Source: Craspedostauros australis
Lineage: Eukaryota; Bacillariophyta; Bacillariophyceae; Mastogloiales; Achnanthaceae
NCBI GenBank assembly: GCA_026770025.1
Contig: JAMXDE010000005.1
Location: 3,348,001-3,412,000, forward strand
Direction of reading: 5' to 3'
DNA length: 64,000 nt
Of this stretch, positions 56,901 to 64,000 are shown piece by piece. The notes beneath the pieces were generated by a model. That model saw only the letters and a program-made list of their open reading frames with translations, did not search any database and was not told where the DNA came from. Numbering within the stretch: the first letter of the stretch is position 1; each line of letters opens with the position of its first letter. The translations under genes were made by a program, and so were the position numbers.

Positions 56901-59900
56901 GACACTTATCCTTCAGTCGAGTGAAGTTCCTGCTGCGTTCGGGTGCACTCACTGGGTCAGAATCGTCTAGAAAGATGCACACAGCTGCGGCAAAAGTCAC
57001 GAGCCTCCCGCTCTGCGCCGCATGTCAATTCGGAAAACTGCATCGTCGACCTTCACCAGGAATAACCCAACATGTCATTCGCGACAAACAAGGAGTTCTG
57101 CGCACCGATCACTTGTTCCCAGGACAACAGGTATCAGTGGACCATTTCGTCGGTCGAACGCCAGGACGCCTCTTCTCAGGACGAGGCAAAAGCGACCCAA
57201 ATGAAATGTACAAAGGCGGAGCCATCTTCGTCGACCACGCATCAGGATACATCCATGTGGAACCTGTGGCAGCGCTGACTACGCACGCCACCCTCGAAGC
57301 AAAGGAACGGTTCGAACTGATGTGTCGTGATGTGGGGGTCCCCGTACGATCATATCTATCGGATAACGCTACCACCTTCACCTCGCCCGAATACTCCAAA
57401 CACCTTGAGATATTCCATCAAGTCCATCGATTCGCAGGCGTAGGCGCACATCACCACAATGGAATCGCCGAGCGAAGCATTCGAACAATTGTATCAATGG
57501 CCCGAACCATGATGATGCATCAAAGCATTCATTGGCCAACGATGTTCGACGCTCAACTGTGGCCAATGGCCGTAGTGCATGCCGCGTACATCTACAATCG
57601 CGTGCCTAACCCCGCCACAGGCCTCACACCTTACGATGTTCTATCACGCATTCGTCTCCCCCTCAAGCAACTTCATAACCTGCACGTGTGGGGTAGTCCA
57701 GTCTATGTCCTTAACAAAGCATTGGCCGACGGGCGCAAAATACCCCGATGGGAACCAAGAGGAGAGAGATACGTGAACATGGGTCTCTCCACGAAGCATG
57801 CCTCAACCGTACCCTTGGTCCTATCACCACGGACAGGTTCAATCACACCTCAGTTCCATGTTGTATTCGATGACTGGTTCGCAACGATTGCTACCGACTT
57901 GAAGCAACTTCCAAGCTATCAATCGGAAGAATGGACTCGCATGTTCGGTGATACCACCTTTCAATACCCATTCGACGACGACGATGTGGAATCAATGGAG
58001 CAGGACGACATCTTCGCATCAGACACGCGAGACCACAACCGGTTACAACGCAATGACGACAATACTCCACCACCGATAACTGAAACGCGAAACCAACGAA
58101 CCATCCGTGAAAGAGCGCCACAGGTATTGGCGAAAGAGTCGCAGCCAACGACACAACAGATCCCGGATCTCATGAGTGAAACTCTCGCCCCTCCGATGCC
58201 AGCTTCAGAGGGAGCCAACAAGCAAATGTCTTCGACAGAGGGAGCTCCCTATGAGTCCCCGGTACCTGACTCTACTATAGAGTCACCGGATCAGCGAACA
58301 CTTCAACCGCAATTGAGTTCACCTCTCCGAGAGTCGCCAATTTCAGGACAGGCAACTCCATTACCACCTTTAGCTCCAACTTCAGTTGATACTAAGTCCA
58401 CGACAACTACCACGCCGAAGCCCGAGTCAACGCCATCAAGACCTCGAAGCACGAGAAGTCGCAAACAACCAAAGCGATTCACGTACGCGCGTTTGGGAGG
58501 CAAAGCAGCCTGGTTGGACGACGAGGACACCGACGATTACTACTTCTGCCCCGCAGTAGCTACCTTGGAAGAGATTGACCAGGCCATGACACCCAGGGAA
58601 TTGCACCCCGACTCGTCGTCGATCATAACATTCTCACAAGCTATTGTCGATTGCCTACATACAATTGAACCTCTCCAACGCGAAGGCAGCGACTCTCTCT
58701 CTATCGACCTACATCAATTCAAGGTGGACGCTCACTACTTGTTGCGCAGACTTCGAGGTCGATTCAATACGTTGAATCCACAACCAACCAACATCGTCCT
58801 TCCAACGTTCACCCCAAAGCCGGCTAAAGCAGAAGAAGCAAGCATCAACATGGCCGATTGGTGGCAGCCGGATCCAGACGACATGGTCGAAGAAGGACCA
58901 ACGCCATTCCAAGACGTCTACGAGGACTTCTACGCGGACATGGAGAGACACTTCGAAGTCGACCTTCACTGCGAGATTCGTTGCGACGACCTCAGGAGAC
59001 AAGCGACTGACTACGCCGTCGGCCAATTCGTTAACAGACTGAGCGCTTTCATACGAACCGGCATCATGAACCCCAGCTTCGATGCTTTTGACTACATGTC
59101 ATCGGCCAAACCAGAGCCATGGTCGTATCAGGATCCGGAATACTTGATGATGAAGGGTTTTCTTCCTCCCGAATCCAGAATCAGTGGAAACACATTCTTC
59201 AAAAGGACTCGCTCCGTGTGGAACGCCATCTCTGAGAATCATTGCTATCGTCTCGCATTCGAACTACTCCGTCGTCAAGTCACAACGATTCGTCCAGGGC
59301 CATGGCCACAGCCAAGTGCATTCGAAGTCGAGAAGTTTGTCCAAGGGATGATCGAGACCAACACGGCACCTCTCAAGGTGGCTCCAGCAACGCGCGTCTC
59401 CGAGAAAATCGGATCGACACTTGAAGTTGACCCATCGTCCATCCTGGACACGGCAACATGCATTCCAGAACACGAGTGGGCTAACATCGAACAGCATGCC
59501 TACGCTGTCTCGATCATCGAACCACAACGAGACTCGACAAACTTCCCAACTTACGTTGATGGACACATGATGAGCTACTTCGCAACAGGTGGCGATTTGG
59601 ATATCGCCGAACACTCATCCACGTACAAGGCATCCAGCAATGACCCTGATACCCTTTCCTTCGACGAAGCAATTCGCGACGACAACAAGGACGAGTGGAT
59701 GCAGGCAGCCGAAAAGGAAATCAAGGCACTTACCGAAAAGGGAACATGGGAAGAAATTCAAAAGGCCGACGTCGTCAATGATCGAATCTTCCCAGGGACC
59801 TGGGTCTTCCGTCGCAAGCGCTTACCAGATGGTACTATCAAGAAGTACAAGGGTCGCTGGTGTTGCCGCGGAGACCTCATGAATGAGGATGAATCCACCT

Positions 59901-61222
59901 ACGCACCAGTCGTGGCCTGGTCATCGGTTCGCATCTTCCTGAGCACATCCATCGTGATGGGTTGGACAACCACGTCAATCGACTTCACCAACGCCTTCGT
60001 GCAGGCCTCCATCCACAAGCCTGTTCATCTTCACCTTCCTCGCGGCTTCAAGTCAAGCAAGGGACCCAACACCTGTCTCCGACTTTGCAAAAGTCTCTAC
60101 GGATTGACGATCGCCCCGCGCCTGTGGTACGAGCACCTCATACGAGCTCTAATCACAGTTGGCTTCACAGCCTGCGACCAAGAGCAATGCTTGTTCATCA
60201 AGCGCAACATCATGATCGTTCTCTACGTTGACGATGCAGGAATTGCCTCCAAGACCAAGAAGGATGCCGACGAATTCATTGCATCAATGCGTGAACTTGG
60301 GTTCGAGCTCACTCAGGAAGGCAGCTTCACCGAGTTCCTGGGGATCGAACTCTGCCGCGATCCAAAAGCGGATGTAGTTCATCTCCGACAGCCAGGATTG
60401 ATCAAAAAGATCCTGGAGACAACGAAGATGTCGAACTGTAATCCATGTCCGGTACCTACTACCCAACTCGCACTCGGACAGTGCAAGGATGAACCAGCCA
60501 TGAACGAGAAATGGAACTACCGCTCTGTTGTCGGAATGTTGCTCTACCTCACGACGAACACTCGTCCCGATCTCGCCTTCGCAGTCTCCCAAGTCGCTCG
60601 CTTCGGACACGATCCCCGCCGATCACATGCCAAAGCGATCAAGCGCATCATGCGCTATCTCAAGCACACTGAAACCATGGGCACCATCGTTCGCCCTACA
60701 GGGCAACTCGATCTCAAGTGCTACGTGGACGCTGACTTCGCAGGCCTCTACCAACGTGAGGACAGCAAAGATCCAGTGTCGGTGAAATCACGCACGGGAT
60801 ATCTCATCACATTGGGTGGATGCCCTCTCATTTGGAAGTCGAAACTCCAAACTGAGATCGCGTTATCCACAATGGAGTCCGAATACGCCGCTCTCTCCCT
60901 GGCAATGCGAACATTGATTCCCATCCAACAGCTCATTCGCCAAGTGATCAATAACGCCGGCACCGACATGCCGCTGCACACCAACCTCCAGTGCACTGTC
61001 TTCGAGGACAACCAAGCTTGCATTTCTCTAGCCACCAATCACCAGCCGACCGCGCGCACCAAGCATTTTCTGACCAAGTGGCATTTCTTTTGGTACTGGG
61101 TCAAGGCAGGTTTCATTTGCATCCAGCACATCGCCACTCCGGAGCAGCTTGCAGACATCTTCACCAAAGGATTGTCCATCGCAGTCTTCGAATACCTACG
61201 ATCCAAAATCATGGGCTGGTAA
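53978..61222 (+). CDS. Inner copia Gag-Pol polyprotein, 2414 aa, intact
   Basis: Starts MAEETTPATLEEL with an Ala-rich coiled-coil-like N-terminus. Capsid-like region to about residue 440. At ~507 a WCAKCRRWRLSHNTESH motif (CX2CX6HX4H) replaces the usual CCHC knuckle. Residues ~565-625 form two hydrophobic stretches (SIVGTVLLFASLQVITIGVE and WMLIAVTLLLLHT), then a very basic segment. Protease: DSGAS from Asp812. Pre-integrase HYRLGH and CAACQFGK near 970-1035; integrase D, D, E around VSVDHF (1055), LSDNATTF (1128) and NGIAERSIRT (1164). A Pro/Ser/Thr-rich spacer lies near 1380-1530. Reverse transcriptase: SIDFTNAFVQ and LYVDDAGIA near 2082. RNase H: CYVDADFAGLY near 2250, TMESEYAAL and EDNQACISL, ending SKIMGW. 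No stops or frameshifts, so all enzymes should be functional. Confidence 0.95.
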   Translation: MAEETTPATLEELQAQLEAITVENARLTQATLAAEAAAEAANAAIATAQAAATATTTPSRPGLERSRSAGDTRTRTDQSFLNDSIFDMGTPMPKKSRKSEEDSEDDDHDLSGKPTVPIMGGILKQGRNWVPWTAGAPNGHWTGLQDESHTRWTNSQQQRILHNGADSTNQSKREQGLTDKFKKGGNIQQFIRLVRNHMARTGLLTMAYIADANAESGMTCVLDSPAAFTLEDATKHFEEFHLKWDHYDVQNNETASAFFRDSLDPILEDQLMNRIEQKFHDNFITLFVEFMNSNSANSLDEQDALTAKIREVNCRRFPNENVGLMAVHLRALCKRLDDAGRFDLRLLRTILDAFLQAGGQIRSGEQYRRPLYVMKDSLEEILMRLPVFTYEYARPQLAAKDLTWMAICNKAEASYENEVRGNRWHAIRRTRDSNVPKYSYASNVAQNPSANVLEQHKGFSKNDGKRNNSKKPKESDAKRNAGQGWSSKAPKPGEPQRKLVNDKTFMWCAKCRRWRLSHNTESHQDNFKFKAKAKGKNVPKQENLSIDMAAWTCFTAASSQDEDTWWSLIWNLCTSFNYFGSIVGTVLLFASLQVITIGVEYGWYIVAANAWMLIAVTLLLLHTNVPRRPNLINSTDLAYNKARVKERFKQVHKRPTHFNGAVKRSLYDLVMESLDPDGPKTVNVSKVNSPRTKSVWRPQTRTKTRNHRSKRRYRNQSKTSTYGKNQPFTTAKLPRQEGRTSSISRNLWSLYPTRGIDLMYDRNQKQQCDNDMPALLTLQGLASYFSNRNAFASPAKAESYLSPDVPFELVWDSGASISVTNDLNDFCSTPSPPPKPTFLNGFLKKIQVNALGTVEWYVLDVTGSPRKLQLPAFHVPESKVKLISTSSLLEEYQGETIVFDKSSCKLSGILGNDDRNAIVANYKKSTRLPTSVGYSADNIHDVPAALTSIVSTVSDHNVNLTQPQKELLRWHYRLGHLSFSRVKFLLRSGALTGSESSRKMHTAAAKVTSLPLCAACQFGKLHRRPSPGITQHVIRDKQGVLRTDHLFPGQQVSVDHFVGRTPGRLFSGRGKSDPNEMYKGGAIFVDHASGYIHVEPVAALTTHATLEAKERFELMCRDVGVPVRSYLSDNATTFTSPEYSKHLEIFHQVHRFAGVGAHHHNGIAERSIRTIVSMARTMMMHQSIHWPTMFDAQLWPMAVVHAAYIYNRVPNPATGLTPYDVLSRIRLPLKQLHNLHVWGSPVYVLNKALADGRKIPRWEPRGERYVNMGLSTKHASTVPLVLSPRTGSITPQFHVVFDDWFATIATDLKQLPSYQSEEWTRMFGDTTFQYPFDDDDVESMEQDDIFASDTRDHNRLQRNDDNTPPPITETRNQRTIRERAPQVLAKESQPTTQQIPDLMSETLAPPMPASEGANKQMSSTEGAPYESPVPDSTIESPDQRTLQPQLSSPLRESPISGQATPLPPLAPTSVDTKSTTTTTPKPESTPSRPRSTRSRKQPKRFTYARLGGKAAWLDDEDTDDYYFCPAVATLEEIDQAMTPRELHPDSSSIITFSQAIVDCLHTIEPLQREGSDSLSIDLHQFKVDAHYLLRRLRGRFNTLNPQPTNIVLPTFTPKPAKAEEASINMADWWQPDPDDMVEEGPTPFQDVYEDFYADMERHFEVDLHCEIRCDDLRRQATDYAVGQFVNRLSAFIRTGIMNPSFDAFDYMSSAKPEPWSYQDPEYLMMKGFLPPESRISGNTFFKRTRSVWNAISENHCYRLAFELLRRQVTTIRPGPWPQPSAFEVEKFVQGMIETNTAPLKVAPATRVSEKIGSTLEVDPSSILDTATCIPEHEWANIEQHAYAVSIIEPQRDSTNFPTYVDGHMMSYFATGGDLDIAEHSSTYKASSNDPDTLSFDEAIRDDNKDEWMQAAEKEIKALTEKGTWEEIQKADVVNDRIFPGTWVFRRKRLPDGTIKKYKGRWCCRGDLMNEDESTYAPVVAWSSVRIFLSTSIVMGWTTTSIDFTNAFVQASIHKPVHLHLPRGFKSSKGPNTCLRLCKSLYGLTIAPRLWYEHLIRALITVGFTACDQEQCLFIKRNIMIVLYVDDAGIASKTKKDADEFIASMRELGFELTQEGSFTEFLGIELCRDPKADVVHLRQPGLIKKILETTKMSNCNPCPVPTTQLALGQCKDEPAMNEKWNYRSVVGMLLYLTTNTRPDLAFAVSQVARFGHDPRRSHAKAIKRIMRYLKHTETMGTIVRPTGQLDLKCYVDADFAGLYQREDSKDPVSVKSRTGYLITLGGCPLIWKSKLQTEIALSTMESEYAALSLAMRTLIPIQQLIRQVINNAGTDMPLHTNLQCTVFEDNQACISLATNHQPTARTKHFLTKWHFFWYWVKAGFICIQHIATPEQLADIFTKGLSIAVFEYLRSKIMGW

Positions 61223-61306
61223 CAACCAGCAAACAACAAACAACAACGAAGGATGAAGTTTTCATCGATACCACAACTCCAATCACGACCCAACACTGAG
61301 AGGGAG
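61223..61306 (+). other. 3' non-coding tail and polypurine tract of inner copia
   Basis: 84 bp between the gag-pol stop and the right LTR. The final GAGAGGGAG (about 61298-61306) is the likely polypurine tract for plus-strand priming. Confidence 0.75.
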
Positions 61307-61993
61307 AGTTGAGATTCAATGAGGGACAGACTAATACCGAACACGGTATCAACCTGATGGGAGAAATTCCTGTTTTGGCGCGAAATCTTCCGTCCTGATG
61401 GACCACCAAATCTTTTCTCCTCCTTTCTCTCCTCCATTCACGAATCCATCATGACTCAACCATGACCGACCTGACTCACATTCCACCTTGGGAACTATAT
61501 GCTCCTCAGATCCTTTTACTACAACATACCTCGATTCCCTCCATGCTGATGACTACTGCACCACTGCCGTAGTCTTAACGCATGTATCCAACCTGCTTCA
61601 ACTCAAGCAATGGAATCCGAGAGCCAGCTCCAACCACAGCCACTGCCTCATGGTCGTCACTGCCATCTGCCATGATCTACACTGCAGTGTATCTACGTGT
61701 GTGGAGAGCAAGGCGCTGTAATGACAGTATACCCTGTAGCACTGAACCAAGTACATCAGTGCAGGGTCTCACCAAGTTGTGTGACATCGTTTCTTCACCC
61801 TATTAACACCACAAGCTAACTCATAATAAACACAGACAAAGATTAGCTTCAAAGCACTCTTCTACTCATCGTTACAGTTATAACTCTTCAACCAGCACAC
61901 CTCTCTCTTGAACTGCATCACACGGCTATCCCGAAGCCGGCAGATTCACGAGACATTCTCCACCGATTCGACGCCTACGCTCGAATCCTAACT
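61307..61993 (+). repeat. 3' LTR of inner copia
   Basis: 687 bp, same length as the 5' LTR and apparently differing at one base. CGCGT target duplication follows at 61994-61998. Confidence 0.93.
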
Positions 61994-61998
61994 CGCGT

Positions 61999-64000
61999 GC
62001 TCTTGCGAGAGCGATCACGCGTCTACCCATACGATCCAGCCACAGGATCTCATCGGAACACTACGATTCCATCGGACTACGCGCAACTACCCGACGACAT
62101 GGATGACGGAGACCATCATCATCCATACAACGAAGATGGAGTCCACGAAGACAACGACGACGGCAGCTTCGACGACGAGATAGCTGCGGCAGCTGTGGAG
62201 CAACTCCACGAACTGAGCACCAAGTACAAGGACAAGGTCAACAAAGACACCTGGCTCGCCGATAGCGGAGCTTCGTGTCACATCGTCAACTCGGACGCCG
62301 CTCTCTTCAACGTGCGGCATATCAAGTCCTTCGTCCAAGTGGGAGACAGCACGAAGCTGGACTCTCCCAAGATGGGATCCATTCGCTTGAAAGTCAAACA
62401 GCGAGACAACACTGGCCACGTCATCCGGCTCGATGATGTGAAGTACACACCCAAGATGGCGGTGAACCTTTTCTCCACGAACAAGGCTCTGTACAACGGT
62501 TACCAGCTTGGTAACAACGGCATTCTGATGGACATCATCAACGGATCCGGAACGAAGATCGTGTTCGATCGAGTCTTCCCCACATCCAACGGATTCATCA
62601 CGGGAGTGCAGATGCATCCCACCATGCCAACAGACGACGACAAGGCTTGCACAGCCATCGTCAAGAATCCATCCAAGGAGATCAGCGCGGTGAACTTGCA
62701 TCGAATGCTCGGCCACGCGCCACTCGAAGCCATGAAGCGGACAGCCGCCCAATACGGATGGAAGATTATCGGCGAGATGCCGGTATGTCGCGACTGTGCG
62801 GTCGCGAACGCAAGAGTGAAGAATATTCCGAAGGCAACCATTCCAAGAGCCACTCGCCGCGGCGAACGGTTCTTCATTGACATTAGTTACACTAAACACA
62901 TAAGCTTCGGAGATAAACGCTACTGGACCCTGATCGTGGACGACTGCACGGATCACTGCTGGAGTTTCTTTCTCAAGAACAAGAGTGATCAACCAGGATA
63001 CATCAAACGATTCATCCAGACGATCAAGTCACAGACTGGTGACCAACAGATCATCTTCCGAGGTGACAACAGCGGAGAGAACAAATCCACGGAGGATATT
63101 CTCATCGATGCAGGACTCAACGTGAAATTCGAATACACGGCATCGAACACGCCACAACAGAACAGCAGAGTAGAGCGCAAGTTCGCGTACCTCTACACCA
63201 AGATCCGCTCCATGCTCAACGGAGCACAGCTCGATGAAGAGTATAGACATGGCCTGTGGGCAGCAGCTGCTAGCACTGCCACCGCCATCGCCAACATCAC
63301 CGTAGCGAAGAACCAGAGAAAGTCACCACATCGACAATTCTTCGGCAACGATCCACCATATGCGGACGCGCTCCGCACATTTGGAGAGGTGGGTGTTGTG
63401 AAGACTACCTACGGCGGGATTACCGCGAAACTCAAGAACAGAGGAGAAGAGATGGTGTTCATCGGATATGCACACCAACATGCATCAGGGGTCTACAACA
63501 TGTACAGACCATCGACCAAGTCACTCATCTGTTCACGCGACATCAAGTGGCTCAACCAATCATACGGACAGTTCCGTGGTTGGGCACCAGCACCGAACAT
63601 ATCCAACGAAACAGGAACAACGGACGCAGACGGCTTCACAACCATCGGACGAAAGGGAGCAACGCCAAGGACGGCAACGCGTCAAACATCGGAAGCGAAG
63701 AGAGTATCTTTCGCTGACAGCAACAGGTACTACATTCTATCAGACAGTGATGACGAGGATAATGAGGACGACGGAGTAGTGACTCAACTAATCCAGAATG
63801 ACGAGGAAGATCGGAGCGAATCCAATCATGAGGATGACGAAATCCTACCCTCCGGCGACGAAGCCGATGACGAGACAGGTGTCACTCCTCCGAACACACC
63901 AGCAAGGTCTACACATGACACACCATCTAGATCTCCACCAAGCAAACCAAACAAGCGTGACATAGCTAGAAAGGAGAGGATCCGACGTCACGAAGCACGA
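61999..64000 (+). CDS. Outer copia Pol part: protease and integrase (partial)
   Basis: Frame continues from the Gag part across the insertion: a split Val codon at 52861-52862 plus 61999. A short acidic linker precedes the protease, WLADSGASCHIV with the catalytic Asp at 62261-62263. Then come the pre-integrase zinc region (HRMLGHAPLEAM, CRDC) and the integrase core: FFIDISYT, FRGDNSGEN and NSRVERKFAYLY, giving the D, D and E residues. A Ser/Asp/Glu-rich connector is open to base 64000. Reverse transcriptase and RNase H should lie beyond the window. No stop is seen in the 2 kb. It has no start codon of its own here because the insertion separates it from Gag. Confidence 0.88.

Larger units (their letters stand above)
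52863..61993 (+). mobile_element. Inner Ty1/copia element, complete and recent
   Basis: Full-length element of 9131 bp with 687-bp LTRs (52863-53549, 61307-61993), a putative primer site, a 2414-codon gag-pol ORF and a purine-rich tract (GAGAGGGAG) before the right LTR. CGCGT lies on both sides (52858-52862 and 61994-61998) as target duplication. Integrase precedes reverse transcriptase, which defines copia rather than gypsy order. It sits in the ORF of another copia element. Confidence 0.95.
50551..64000 (+). mobile_element. Outer Ty1/copia element, split by a nested element, cut by window edge
   Basis: A copia-type gag begins at 50551 and is open to 52862. The same ORF resumes at 61999 and carries protease and integrase before running off the right edge. 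The 9.1 kb between is the inner copia element plus one copy of its CGCGT target duplication. The 5' LTR was not delimited and the 3' LTR lies outside. Removing the insertion would leave one uninterrupted gag-pol frame. Confidence 0.88.

Noticed and set aside
62087-62992. 301-codon ORF on the minus strand
   Set aside because: It is the antisense shadow of the outer copia protease/integrase, whose motifs are clear on the plus strand.
1-64000. CRISPR arrays, operons, bacterial promoters
   Set aside because: No regularly spaced palindromic repeats; introns and retrotransposons show a eukaryotic nuclear genome, so bacterial features are not expected.

Overview
The window looks like nuclear DNA of a diatom (photosynthetic stramenopile). 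The strongest marker is an aureochrome (bZIP plus LOV blue-light receptor/transcription factor, 30597-32215), a family confined to photosynthetic stramenopiles. Short GT-AG introns (about 170-515 bp), low-complexity nuclear-type proteins, a diatom-style ankyrin family and Ty1/copia elements with long gag-pol ORFs fit the same origin. The species cannot be named from sequence alone.

Host genes, left to right: an ArfGAP protein in three exons (minus, 4916-700); a two-exon conserved-type unknown (minus, 8979-6647); an inner-nuclear-membrane MAN1/Src1-type protein (minus, 16183-13382); remnants of a minus-strand gene near 17.2-18.3 kb; two tandem ankyrin-type paralogues (plus, 19416-21942 and 25869-27323) flanking an NAA40/NatD-like N-acetyltransferase (23038-24051); the aureochrome; a two-exon unknown with Lys-rich tail (minus, 35875-33685); a type II membrane glycosyltransferase-like protein (minus, 40355-37872) followed in the same frame, after one TGA, by ankyrin repeats; and a two-exon possibly secreted unknown (plus, 42178-43550). 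Splice sites were placed by joining frames at GT-AG boundaries; every pair keeps phase. Long spacers (up to 4.4 kb) show only simple repeats and unsupported ORFs.

Mobile DNA dominates the right third and punctuates the middle: a 965-bp terminal-inverted-repeat element with 4-bp target duplication (40656-41620); a LINE with an intact 1861-codon endonuclease-RT-RNase H ORF (minus, 49593-44008); and nested copia elements. An outer copia (gag from 50551, pol running off the right edge) is split inside its single ORF by an inner, complete copia (52863-61993) with 687-bp LTRs that appear to differ at one position, a CGCGT target duplication and an open 2414-codon gag-pol. The inner insertion is therefore very recent. 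Its polyprotein has an unexpected hydrophobic, probably membrane-spanning segment between Gag and protease.

The host genes do not form one pathway. Membrane traffic (ArfGAP, glycosyltransferase), nuclear envelope, histone-type N-acetylation and light-regulated transcription sit side by side.
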